A stretch of DNA of 64,000 nt, from positions 248,001 to 312,000 of the forward strand of contig NZ_VHIQ01000005.1 in NCBI RefSeq assembly GCF_006494535.1, given 5' to 3'. A program made the position numbers and the translations under genes. Position 1 is the stretch's first letter, and each line of letters starts with the position of its first letter. Positions 16,422 to 24,745 of this stretch are shown here, one piece after another. The notes beneath the pieces are model-generated. The model ran no database searches. It was given only the letters and a program-made list of their open reading frames with translations, and was not told where the DNA came from. This DNA comes from Paucihalobacter ruber (GTDB taxonomy: Bacteria; Bacteroidota; Bacteroidia; Flavobacteriales; Flavobacteriaceae).

Positions 16422-16799
16422 ATGAAATATCTAATACTACTAGCATTCATCGTTTTTGCAGGTTGCAAAAATGCGAATATTCAAACAAATCAATCTCAAT
16501 ATAATTATTTAAAAATGAATTTAAAAGATTTACATACCCAAGATAAAGCTGTACAAACCAACTTACTACTTCAAGCAGAACAAGGTAAGGTCGTTTCATT
16601 ACAAATAGCAGCAAAAGAACAATTAAAAGAGCATGTTAGTGAAGTACCAGCAATTCTAATTTGTGTTTTAGGTAAAGCTGTTTACAAACAAGAATCACTT
16701 GAGGTAACTTTATTAGCCGGAGATTATGTCTTGATACCCAAAAACATAAAACATGAGGTAAAAGCCATCACCGACAGTAATTTTATATTAATAAAATAA
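16422..16799 (+). CDS. Cupin-domain lipoprotein within the efflux operon
   Basis: A 125-residue lipoprotein (FAGC, C15) whose C-terminal part is a small cupin barrel: AKEQLKEHVSEVPAILICVL (first cupin motif, with H and E) and AGDYVLIPKNIKHEVKA (second motif, with the typical G-D-x-x-x-I-P and H). Its stop overlaps the start of the first ATPase by one base, so it is translated with the transporter. Envelope cupins of this size are of unknown function. It could bind the exported compound or a metal. Such a gene between fusion protein and ATPase is not part of the usual YbhGFSR set. Confidence 0.82.
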   Translation: MKYLILLAFIVFAGCKNANIQTNQSQYNYLKMNLKDLHTQDKAVQTNLLLQAEQGKVVSLQIAAKEQLKEHVSEVPAILICVLGKAVYKQESLEVTLLAGDYVLIPKNIKHEVKAITDSNFILIK

Positions 16800-17701
16800 T
16801 GGGAATAACCTTAGATAAGATATCGAAATCGTATGGTAAAATAAAGGCTTTATCGAATATTTCTTTTAATGTTAAACCGGGAGAACTTTTTGGACTCATA
16901 GGTCCCGATGGCGCAGGAAAAACCACGTTGTTTAGAATTTTAACAACCTTATTGATTCCGGATGAAGGTGTGGCAACTGTTGCGGGTTACGATTTGGTGA
17001 AAGATTACAAAAATATTCGAAACAATGTGGGTTACATGCCTGGAAAATTTTCTTTGTACCAAGATTTAACTATTGAAGAAAATCTTCATTTTTTCGCCAC
17101 CATTTTTGGAACCACTGTTGAAGAAAACTACCAGATAATCAAAGATATTTATGTGCAAATTGAACCTTTTAAACATCGAAGAGCTGGAAAATTATCGGGT
17201 GGAATGAAACAAAAATTGGCATTAAGCTGCGCTTTAATCCACAAACCGAAAGTGCTTTTTTTAGACGAACCTACAACCGGTGTAGACCCTGTTTCTAGAA
17301 AGGAATTCTGGGAAATGCTCAAACGATTGCAACAAACGGGCATTACCATTTTGGTTTCTACACCTTACATGGACGAGGCTGCCCTATGCGATAGAATTGC
17401 TTTGATTCAACACGGGAAAATCCTAGAAATCGACTCACCTAAAATGATAGTAAAGCACTATCCAAAACCTCTTTATAATGTAAAGGCTCATAATATGTAT
17501 TTGCTTATAAACAGTTTAAACCATTATGAACACAAACATAGTGTGTATCCATTTGGCGAATTTATACATTATACCGACAGCCGGAAAGATTTTAATCCTG
17601 ACGATTTGAAAAATTACTTAGAACATGAAAATCTTTTTCATGTCGAAATTGAAACAACAACACCAACAATAGAAGATACCTTTATGGAATTAGCAAAATA
17701 A
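16799..17701 (+). CDS. ABC transporter ATPase (canonical half)
   Basis: A 300-residue ABC ATPase with Walker A GPDGAGKTT (residues 35-43), canonical signature KLSGGMKQKLALSC, Walker B VLFLDEPTTGVDP and an STPYMDEAALCDR switch region. The GPDGAGKT variant is typical of the first half of YbhF-like fused ATPases. A C-terminal extension of about 70 residues follows. It is linked by one base to the next ATPase gene, with which it would form a heterodimer driving the two permeases. Confidence 0.93.
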   Translation: MGITLDKISKSYGKIKALSNISFNVKPGELFGLIGPDGAGKTTLFRILTTLLIPDEGVATVAGYDLVKDYKNIRNNVGYMPGKFSLYQDLTIEENLHFFATIFGTTVEENYQIIKDIYVQIEPFKHRRAGKLSGGMKQKLALSCALIHKPKVLFLDEPTTGVDPVSRKEFWEMLKRLQQTGITILVSTPYMDEAALCDRIALIQHGKILEIDSPKMIVKHYPKPLYNVKAHNMYLLINSLNHYEHKHSVYPFGEFIHYTDSRKDFNPDDLKNYLEHENLFHVEIETTTPTIEDTFMELAK

Positions 17702-18429
17702 TGAAAACACAAAACGTCATACAAGTAGAAGGATTAACCAAAATGTTTGGTGATTTTACAGCAGTAAATGCCATTACCTTTGAGGTTAAAAAAGGTGAAA
17801 TATTTGGCTTTTTAGGTGCAAATGGTGCAGGTAAAACTACGGCTATGAAAATGCTTATTGGTATTTCCTCACCAACCTCTGGTTTGGCAAAAGTTGCCGG
17901 TTTTGATGTTTACAAAGAGACCGAATCTATTAAGAAAAATATTGGTTATATGAGTCAGAAATTTGCTTTATACGATGATTTAACCGTGAAAGAAAATATC
18001 ACCTTTTTTGGTGGTATTTATGGCCTCTCTAAAAAACAAATCAACCAAAAACGCAGCGAACTGGTCGAAGAGTTAGGATTGGTAGATGTAACTAACAGTT
18101 TGGTTTCATCATTGCCATTGGGTTGGAAACAAAAGCTGGCATTTTCGGTATCGTTAATTCACAATCCTAAAATTGTTTTTTTAGATGAACCCACAGGTGG
18201 TGTAGACCCAATAACCAGAAGACAATTTTGGGAAATGATTTATAACGCTGCTCATAAGGGCACTACCATTTTTGTAACTACACATTACATGGACGAGGCC
18301 GAATATTGCGACCGCGTTTCTATAATGGTAAATGGTAAAATTGAAGCACTAGATACTCCCAAAAAACTAAAAGAACAGTATAAAACAGATAGCATGAACG
18401 ACGTATTTTTAAAATTGGCAAGAGGATGA
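17701..18429 (+). CDS. ABC transporter ATPase (degenerate-signature half)
   Basis: A 242-residue ABC ATPase. Walker A GANGAGKTT (39-47), Walker B IVFLDEPTGGVDP and switch TTHYMDEAEYCDR are intact, but the signature is LPLGWKQKLAF instead of LSGGxxQ, as in the second half of YbhF-type fused ATPases. Together with the upstream canonical ATPase this would give one regular and one atypical nucleotide site. It overlaps the permease gene by 4 nt (ATGA). Confidence 0.93.
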   Translation: MKTQNVIQVEGLTKMFGDFTAVNAITFEVKKGEIFGFLGANGAGKTTAMKMLIGISSPTSGLAKVAGFDVYKETESIKKNIGYMSQKFALYDDLTVKENITFFGGIYGLSKKQINQKRSELVEELGLVDVTNSLVSSLPLGWKQKLAFSVSLIHNPKIVFLDEPTGGVDPITRRQFWEMIYNAAHKGTTIFVTTHYMDEAEYCDRVSIMVNGKIEALDTPKKLKEQYKTDSMNDVFLKLARG

Positions 18430-19532
18430 AACGTTTTGTTGGTTTTATAAAAAAAGAGTTTTATCACATATTTCGGGATCGGCGTTCTCTATTCATTTTG
18501 TTCGGAATGCCAGTTGCCCAAATATTATTGTTTGGTTTTGCCATTACCAACGAAATCAATAATGTAGATATTGCCGTCTTAGATCAGGCTAAGGATGCTA
18601 CTTCCAAAGAAATTATCAATAAAATAGCTGCGTCTAAACATTTTAGTATTATTGATATCATTGAACAAGAATCATCTATAGAAGCCATCTTCAAAAAAGG
18701 TAAAGTAAAAGCGGTGCTACAGTTTGACAATAACTTTGGAAGCAACCTCATAAAGTACCAACAGACAACGGTACAAATTCTTATTGATGCCACAGATCCC
18801 AATATGGCTAATACCATCAATAATTATATTACAGCCATACTTAAAAATTACCAAAGTGATATCAATGATAATGTCACCTTAAATTACCAAATCATTCCAA
18901 AAAGCAGAATGGTATACAACGCCGAACTAAAAAGCGTGTATATGTTCGTGCCTGGCGTTATGACTGTTATTTTAATGTTGGTTTCGGCCATGATGACTTC
19001 TATTTCCATTACGCGCGAGAAGGAACAAGGTACTATGGAGATTTTGTTGGTTTCTCCTTTAAAACCCTTTCAGGTAATTATAGGTAAAGTGTTTCCTTAT
19101 ATTTTTCTATCAGTGATTAACGCACTGGTTATTGTGCTGTTAAGTATCTTTATTTTTAATGTACCGGTAAATGGTAGTTTTATTTTACTAGGGTTTGAAA
19201 GTGTACTGTTTATCATCACTTCTTTGGCTTTAGGTATTTTAATTTCAACTATATCAGCCACACAACAAACAGCCATGATGATTTCCCTTATGGGTCTAAT
19301 GTTGCCTACCATCTTACTATCAGGTTTTATTTTTCCTATTAGTAGTATGCCTTTACCACTGCAAGTGATTAGTAACATTATACCCGCCAAATGGTTTATT
19401 ATTATTGTAAAAGGCATCATGTTAAAAGGAGTTGGTATAGGTTTTATTTTAAAGGAAACATTGATTTTGGTCGTGATGACTATGGTTTTTATTGGCATAA
19501 GCGTTAAAAAATATAAAATAAGACTAGAGTAA
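18426..19532 (+). CDS. ABC-2 permease (YbhS/YbhR-like), first
   Basis: A 368-residue ABC-2 permease: one N-terminal membrane helix (about 25-45), a large extracytoplasmic domain (about 45-170) and five C-terminal helices, with TREKEQGTMEILLVSPLKPF at the coupling region and a FIFPISSMPLPLQ loop. This is the drug-efflux type of ABC-2 permease (YbhS/YbhR/YhhJ). It pairs with the homologous permease downstream. Substrate unknown. Confidence 0.92.
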   Translation: MKRFVGFIKKEFYHIFRDRRSLFILFGMPVAQILLFGFAITNEINNVDIAVLDQAKDATSKEIINKIAASKHFSIIDIIEQESSIEAIFKKGKVKAVLQFDNNFGSNLIKYQQTTVQILIDATDPNMANTINNYITAILKNYQSDINDNVTLNYQIIPKSRMVYNAELKSVYMFVPGVMTVILMLVSAMMTSISITREKEQGTMEILLVSPLKPFQVIIGKVFPYIFLSVINALVIVLLSIFIFNVPVNGSFILLGFESVLFIITSLALGILISTISATQQTAMMISLMGLMLPTILLSGFIFPISSMPLPLQVISNIIPAKWFIIIVKGIMLKGVGIGFILKETLILVVMTMVFIGISVKKYKIRLE

Positions 19533-19620
19533 GATGAAACACTTCTGCTAAAAATTTTTAATTCACAGAAGTTTGATTATACGTGTTTTACCGGACTAAG
19601 AAAAAACAAATAAAAAAAAG

Positions 19621-20742
19621 ATGAAAATAATTCTGTACATCATAAAAAAGGAGTTTAAGCAAATCTTTAGAAATAAAGGTATGTTACCCATCATTTTTAT
19701 TTTACCAATTCTGCAATTAGTTATCTTGTCTAATGCCGCTACCTATGAAATAAAAAATATAACATTTGGTTATGTAGATTTAGACAATACTAAAACATCA
19801 AGAGGTTTGATAGAAAAGTTTGAGGCCTCTAATTATTTTAATATTTCCAACAGATTTTCTTCTGAAAAAGAAGCTTCTAACAATTTGCTAAAGGGTGCAA
19901 TAGATGCTTACATTTATATACCGAACTATTTTGAACGCGATTTACAGAAACATAAAATCAATTCGGTTGGTGTATATGTAGATGCTATAGATGGTGCTGC
20001 AGCAGGTGTCATTAATGTATATATCACGCAGATTATTCAGAACTACAGCAGAACTATTACAGCAGATTTTATTCAGGTTTCCGATGCCGTTCAAAAACCC
20101 AATATCGTAGATAGTATACCTTTATTTTGGTACAATCAAACGTTAAATTACAAAACATTCATGGTACCTGGTATTTTAGTTTTATTGGTTACAATGATTA
20201 CGCTGTTTTTGTCAGGCATGAACATCGTTAGAGAAAAAGAAATTGGAACATTGGAGCAAATTAATGTAACACCTATAAAAAAACACCAATTTATAATAGG
20301 TAAGCTATTTCCTTTTTGGGTGATAGGAATGGGGCTCTTAACTATTGGTTTGATATTGGCAAAAATAATATTTAATGTTCCTTTTGTAGGGAACCTAGTA
20401 CTGCTCTATGGCTACACCTCAGTCTATATTTTAGTCGTTTTAGGCATGGGCTTATTCATCTCAAATTTTACCGATACCCAACAACAAGCAATGTTTATTG
20501 CTTGGTTTTTTATCGTTATTTTTATATTGATGAGTGGATTGTTTACGCCCATTGAAAGTATGCCACAATGGGCCCAATGGCTAACAGAATTTAATCCTAT
20601 TAGATATTTTGTCGAAATTATTAGGATGTTGATGCTTAAGGGTTCAGGTTTTATGGATATTTTACCATTAGCCTTAAAAACGCTGGCTTATGCTGTTGTA
20701 ATGAATGCACTGGCCGTTTGGAGTTATAAGAAAACTATCTAG
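19621..20742 (+). CDS. ABC-2 permease (YbhS/YbhR-like), second
   Basis: A 373-residue paralogue of the preceding permease with the same plan: N-terminal helix, large external domain, then five helices, with VREKEIGTLEQINVTPIKKH and GLFTPIESMPQWAQ. It follows after 88 nt that hold a short A-rich stretch but no clear promoter or terminator, so it is probably still in the operon. It completes a pump of TolC, fusion protein, two ATPases and two permeases under TetR control. Confidence 0.92.
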   Translation: MKIILYIIKKEFKQIFRNKGMLPIIFILPILQLVILSNAATYEIKNITFGYVDLDNTKTSRGLIEKFEASNYFNISNRFSSEKEASNNLLKGAIDAYIYIPNYFERDLQKHKINSVGVYVDAIDGAAAGVINVYITQIIQNYSRTITADFIQVSDAVQKPNIVDSIPLFWYNQTLNYKTFMVPGILVLLVTMITLFLSGMNIVREKEIGTLEQINVTPIKKHQFIIGKLFPFWVIGMGLLTIGLILAKIIFNVPFVGNLVLLYGYTSVYILVVLGMGLFISNFTDTQQQAMFIAWFFIVIFILMSGLFTPIESMPQWAQWLTEFNPIRYFVEIIRMLMLKGSGFMDILPLALKTLAYAVVMNALAVWSYKKTI

Positions 20743-20869
20743 GAGATTTTAAATATTTTTCAATGTCTAGTGCCTGTAGCTCTTAACTATTGCTTCATAT
20801 GTTGCCAGGGAAGGGGTTAAAATCTCATAATATTGTGTTGATTACTTGATTTAAATGGGTTTTCTAAAA

Positions 20870-21571
20870 TTAATGACACTGAATGTCTCCCGAAACCAAT
20901 TCAACAACGGGAGTTGGTGAGATATACGGAATTCCAAGCCCCAAACCTCTTAAAATAAACAAGGCACCGATTATTACCACAAAAACAGGAATGGCCTTTT
21001 GAATGCGTTGCTTGATGGTACTGTTTAAAAACTTACCTAAATATATGGCAGCTGTCATTAGCGGAATGGTTCCTAATCCAAATAAAATCATATACAAACT
21101 ACCTTCGGCATAACTACCCATGGCAATGGCCCCAAAAACTGCCATATACACCAATCCGCAAGGTAAAAATCCGTTTAAAAAGCCTATGGTTAAAAACGTA
21201 TCGGCTGTTTTTTTGTGAAGTGCTTGTCCGAGACTTTTCTTGATGTAGCCTACTGCTTTATAAATAGGTTGTGAAAGATTGAACTTGCTAAGCCATTTAT
21301 AGGGTAATAACACCAATACAATCATTACAATACCGATGATAATGGATAACTGCTGTTGCATTCCAAATATATAAAGGCTTTTACCAATTAATCCAAAAAC
21401 CAATCCAATCATAGCATAGGCCAAAAGCCTCCCAATATGGTACATGCTTATTTGGGTGATTTTTTTAAAGGAATTGCTTCGGTCTACCGGCAACATAAAT
21501 GCGATGGGTCCACACATACCAACGCAGTGCAAACTTCCAAGTAATCCTAATATAAAAGCCGAATACAGCAT
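20870..21571 (-). CDS. SafE/TauE-like membrane protein at the end of the cco operon
   Basis: A 233-residue protein with six or more membrane helices. It starts MLYSAFILGLLGSLHCVGMC, with the H15-C16-x3-C20-G-P motif of the sulfite-exporter/UreH-like membrane family; the second half has FLNGFLPCGLVYMAV, the repeated Cys motif. This family commonly closes cbb3 oxidase clusters in Bacteroidota and Proteobacteria and is thought to move copper for oxidase assembly; substrate not established. It ends 127 nt from the convergent ABC permease; no clear terminator hairpin was seen between them. Confidence 0.85.
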   Translation of the reverse strand: MLYSAFILGLLGSLHCVGMCGPIAFMLPVDRSNSFKKITQISMYHIGRLLAYAMIGLVFGLIGKSLYIFGMQQQLSIIIGIVMIVLVLLPYKWLSKFNLSQPIYKAVGYIKKSLGQALHKKTADTFLTIGFLNGFLPCGLVYMAVFGAIAMGSYAEGSLYMILFGLGTIPLMTAAIYLGKFLNSTIKQRIQKAIPVFVVIIGALFILRGLGLGIPYISPTPVVELVSGDIQCH

Positions 21572-21653
21572 TAATTGTTTAAAAATTTAAATCTATTTAG
21601 TTCTTCACGATGGTTGTTCTAACCTCGCACTTCTAATATTTAATATCTAAAAT

Positions 21654-22100
21654 CTAATATGTGATGTCTTCTTTAAATAAATACTCAACATCGTCATATT
21701 CCCATTCCACAGAAAGGTTCCAACGACCATCCAATAAACGATTGTCAGGTATGAGCAATGTGTGGTTAGACAGTGTAATAGGCATTTCAAAGTCTAAATG
21801 TTTATTAGATGGTCTATATAGGAACACTTTACCTTTAATATCTTTAATTTTTAATGACTGAGGAAATGTGATAAGCATACCTTCGGGAGTCTTTTTCCAG
21901 GTTACTTGCTCATCTAATTTTTTGGCATTGATTTCTTTGTCTATCGATTGCTGAAAAATTAATTCCTTTTGATAATAGTTTTCTGTTACCAAATCATGAT
22001 CGTATTTTTTATTGGTCATCATGCTGATAACAAAGTACATAATAAACGCTATAAACGCTATAAATGCAAGTACAATGGCAGTTCCCCAATTAATTTTCAT
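21654..22100 (-). CDS. ccoH: FixH/CcoH-family cbb3 assembly protein
   Basis: A 148-residue protein with one N-terminal membrane helix (about 7-27, MKINWGTAIVLAFIAFIAFI) and an external immunoglobulin-like domain; the NKKYDHDLVTENYYQKEL segment is characteristic of FixH. It acts in assembly or stability of the cbb3 oxidase. It follows ccoG by 11 nt. The 82-nt gap to the next gene contains AT-rich, repeat-like text (TTTAATATCTAAAATCTAAT) with no promoter I could recognise. Confidence 0.88.
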   Translation of the reverse strand: MKINWGTAIVLAFIAFIAFIMYFVISMMTNKKYDHDLVTENYYQKELIFQQSIDKEINAKKLDEQVTWKKTPEGMLITFPQSLKIKDIKGKVFLYRPSNKHLDFEMPITLSNHTLLIPDNRLLDGRWNLSVEWEYDDVEYLFKEDITY

Positions 22101-22111
22101 CTTCTTAATTT

Positions 22112-23536
22112 TTAATAACTTCTTGGTCCGAGGAAGTTCACCTCGGTCGTTTCAATTAGCTTGTCGTTAGAATATACATCGATGGTGAGCTTGTTTTTAT
22201 CACCTTTTAATAATTTTTTATCTAATTCTATAAATAAAGTGCCTTCAGCAGCATTTTCAGCAGGTATAAAAAGCTGATCGTTGTCGTGGGCCACCAATTT
22301 AATGGTACCTTCAACGCCTCTAATTTTCATACTCACGTTTTCTAAATCGTTGATAGTTTTATTCAACAAACTATAGGTAAATACATTGCTAACAATATTG
22401 TTCTCTTTGTATTCGTAACGTTGGCCCGGAAGTCTTAATATTTTGGCTTCCACATCGTTTCTAAGTGCTAACATACCCAACAACACGCCAATTAAAATGG
22501 TAAGTACAGCCAGGTAACCTTTCATTCTCGCAGTTAACCTGAACTTTTCTTTCTTCTCGATTTCTTCTTCACTGGCATATCTAATGAGTCCTTTTGGTAA
22601 GCCAACTTTATCCATAATATTATCACACTCGTCTATGCATGCGGTACAATTCACACATTCTAACTGAGTGCCATTTCTTATATCGATTCCGGTAGGGCAA
22701 ACGTGCACACATTGAAAACAATCAATACAATCGCCATGACCCAGTGCCGTTCTATCTTCGTTGTTACGCCATTTCTTGCGACCGTTTTCTGCTTCACCAC
22801 GCTTGTGATCGTAGGCTACAACTATAGATTTATTGTCAAGTAGAACGCCTTGTAGTCTGCCATACGGACAAGCAATAATGCATACCTGTTCTCTAAACCA
22901 GGCGAATATAAAGTAGAATACACCTGTGAAAATAACCAACGGAATTAGGGTTGATACATGCTCGAAAGGTCCTTCAATGATATAGCGAATCAGCTTGTCG
23001 CTTCCTATTAAGTAGGCCAGAAAAATATTTGAAATTAAAAATGAAATGAACAAAAAGATGAGCCATTTTGTAACGCGTTTTTTTATTTTTTCGGCATCCC
23101 ATTTTTGTCGGTCCAGCTTCATTTGTTTGTTGCGGTCGCCATCAATCCAGTATTCAATTCGTCTGAATACCATTTCCATAAAAATGGTTTGCGGACAAAT
23201 CCATCCGCAAAAAATTCTGCCAAATCCAACGGTAAATAGTGTGATGAATATCACACCTATGATCATTGAAATTACAAAGAGGTGAAAATCTTGAGGCCAG
23301 AACGGCATTCCAAAAATGTTAAAACGTCTTTCGAGTACGTTAAACATTAAAAATTGATTGCCATTGACTTTGATAAACGGACTGAGAAATAAGAAAGCCA
23401 GCAAGAAATAGCTCACCAGCTTTCTTTTTTCCCATAGTGGCCCCGAAGGTTTTTTAGGATAAACCCATCGACGTTTGCCTTCCGCTGTTACGGTAGCAAT
23501 TGAATCTCTAAAAACTTCGTTATCGGGGGTTTCCAT
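22112..23536 (-). CDS. ccoG: CcoG (FixG/RdxA-type) ferredoxin-like accessory protein
   Basis: A 474-residue membrane protein with Fe-S sites, implicated in copper reduction for cbb3 oxidase assembly. Features: four or five membrane helices in the N-terminal half, CGWICPQTIFMEMVFR (first Cys pair), CIIACPYGRLQG, then two ferredoxin motifs CIDCFQCVHVCPTGIDI and CVNCTACIDECD. The C-terminal domain after the last helix is an external immunoglobulin-like fold. Full length for the family (about 470-480). It sits between ccoP and ccoH. Confidence 0.96.
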   Translation of the reverse strand: METPDNEVFRDSIATVTAEGKRRWVYPKKPSGPLWEKRKLVSYFLLAFLFLSPFIKVNGNQFLMFNVLERRFNIFGMPFWPQDFHLFVISMIIGVIFITLFTVGFGRIFCGWICPQTIFMEMVFRRIEYWIDGDRNKQMKLDRQKWDAEKIKKRVTKWLIFLFISFLISNIFLAYLIGSDKLIRYIIEGPFEHVSTLIPLVIFTGVFYFIFAWFREQVCIIACPYGRLQGVLLDNKSIVVAYDHKRGEAENGRKKWRNNEDRTALGHGDCIDCFQCVHVCPTGIDIRNGTQLECVNCTACIDECDNIMDKVGLPKGLIRYASEEEIEKKEKFRLTARMKGYLAVLTILIGVLLGMLALRNDVEAKILRLPGQRYEYKENNIVSNVFTYSLLNKTINDLENVSMKIRGVEGTIKLVAHDNDQLFIPAENAAEGTLFIELDKKLLKGDKNKLTIDVYSNDKLIETTEVNFLGPRSY

Positions 23537-23573
23537 AATATTGTAAGGTAATTACCTAATTTATCTAATCTTA

Positions 23574-24542
23574 CTATTCTTCACTTGATACCAAGTCAGT
23601 AGTTTCTTCTTCGACATTGGTTTCAGTTTCTGCTTCATTACTACCATTGGGTTGTTCTTGTAATTCTTCTGTAGCCTCTAGTTCTCCTTCCGGTGCTTTT
23701 GGATTGGCAGGTGTTGTACCTACAAATTGTAACACATAACTGGCAACCTGAGCCATTTCAATTGGCTTTAATTCGGTTTTCCACGGCACCATTCCTTTCC
23801 CTGATCGTCCGCCTTCAGAAATGGTATTGAAAGTATTTTTGATACCACCACCCAAAATAAAGTAATTGTCTGTTAAATTCGGACCAATACCACCGCCACC
23901 ATCGGCCATGTGGCAAACAGCACAGTTGGTTTCAAATATTTTTTTACCGGCATTTAAGTCTGATGCCTCGGTTAAAAGTTCAACTGTGTTAACATCAACT
24001 AAATCTTTATTTGCCTTTTTGTATTCTTCAATCGCGGCATTGGCCATAGCATATTCTTTTTCTAGCTCTACAAATTGATCGTCTGCATTGAAAATGTGAT
24101 ATCGCGCCATATAAACCACGGCAAATACAATGGTAATGTAGAAACCGTAAACCCACCACGGTGGTAACGAGTTATCTAATTCTTTAATACCATCGTAATT
24201 GTGGTCCAGAATAATTTCGCCTTCGGCTTCAATGGGTTTATTTCCGGTTAATTTTTTGTATAAATTTTTAATCCAAGTGAATTTTACTTCGCTTTTTTGA
24301 GATGCCAAGTATCGTTCTTTAGAGGCCTCATCTAAGCTTTGAAATAATATATTTTCGATTGAAGAAACAATGCCTTCAATGGCGATGAGTACAAAAAGTA
24401 CAAACAATAGGAATAACAATACTACAGGCTGTTCCATAAAGGCCGGTTGATTTCCTGTTGATGGTACAAAATACTCTACGAGTCCGGCAATGATGAAAAA
24501 TAGTACCGGTATTCTGATGTATGATGGAAGCAGTTTTCTCAT
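23574..24542 (-). CDS. ccoP: cbb3 oxidase subunit III, monoheme CcoP
   Basis: A 322-residue subunit carrying electrons to CcoNO. Two N-terminal hydrophobic segments, then a third (about 125-145, after LDNSLPPWWVYGFYI, the conserved CcoP motif), then one cytochrome c domain with C207-A-V-C210-H211 and the GPNLTDNYF and GKGMVPWK motifs. Proteobacterial CcoP has two heme c sites; only one is present here, as is common in Bacteroidota. The last 50 residues are a Glu/Thr-rich acidic tail. It overlaps ccoQ by 4 nt. Confidence 0.94.
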   Translation of the reverse strand: MRKLLPSYIRIPVLFFIIAGLVEYFVPSTGNQPAFMEQPVVLLFLLFVLFVLIAIEGIVSSIENILFQSLDEASKERYLASQKSEVKFTWIKNLYKKLTGNKPIEAEGEIILDHNYDGIKELDNSLPPWWVYGFYITIVFAVVYMARYHIFNADDQFVELEKEYAMANAAIEEYKKANKDLVDVNTVELLTEASDLNAGKKIFETNCAVCHMADGGGGIGPNLTDNYFILGGGIKNTFNTISEGGRSGKGMVPWKTELKPIEMAQVASYVLQFVGTTPANPKAPEGELEATEELQEQPNGSNEAETETNVEEETTDLVSSEE

Positions 24543-24739
24543 AATAAGTCGTTATTTTGGTTGTCTAGGTTGTCGTTGTCTAACGGAATATTGCTCACGT
24601 TGTTGATGTAGTCCTTTTTTGCGGTGATCACCCAATAAAAGAGTATTACAAAAAAGGTAAAGAAAATTAGCATCGATATAATCGGGTAGATTTCAATACC
24701 GCTGATGCTGTCCATATGGTTTTTTACAAATTTTAACAT
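24539..24739 (-). CDS. ccoQ: CcoQ-like small membrane subunit
   Basis: A 66-residue protein with one membrane helix (about 18-40, IISMLIFFTFFVILFYWV) followed by a Lys-containing cytoplasmic segment and an Asn/Asp-rich tail. Size, topology and position between ccoNO and ccoP identify it as the CcoQ/FixQ-like stabilising subunit; sequence similarity in this family is low. Its stop overlaps the ccoP start (ATGA). Confidence 0.8.
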   Translation of the reverse strand: MLKFVKNHMDSISGIEIYPIISMLIFFTFFVILFYWVITAKKDYINNVSNIPLDNDNLDNQNNDLL

Positions 24740-24745
24740 GGCTAA

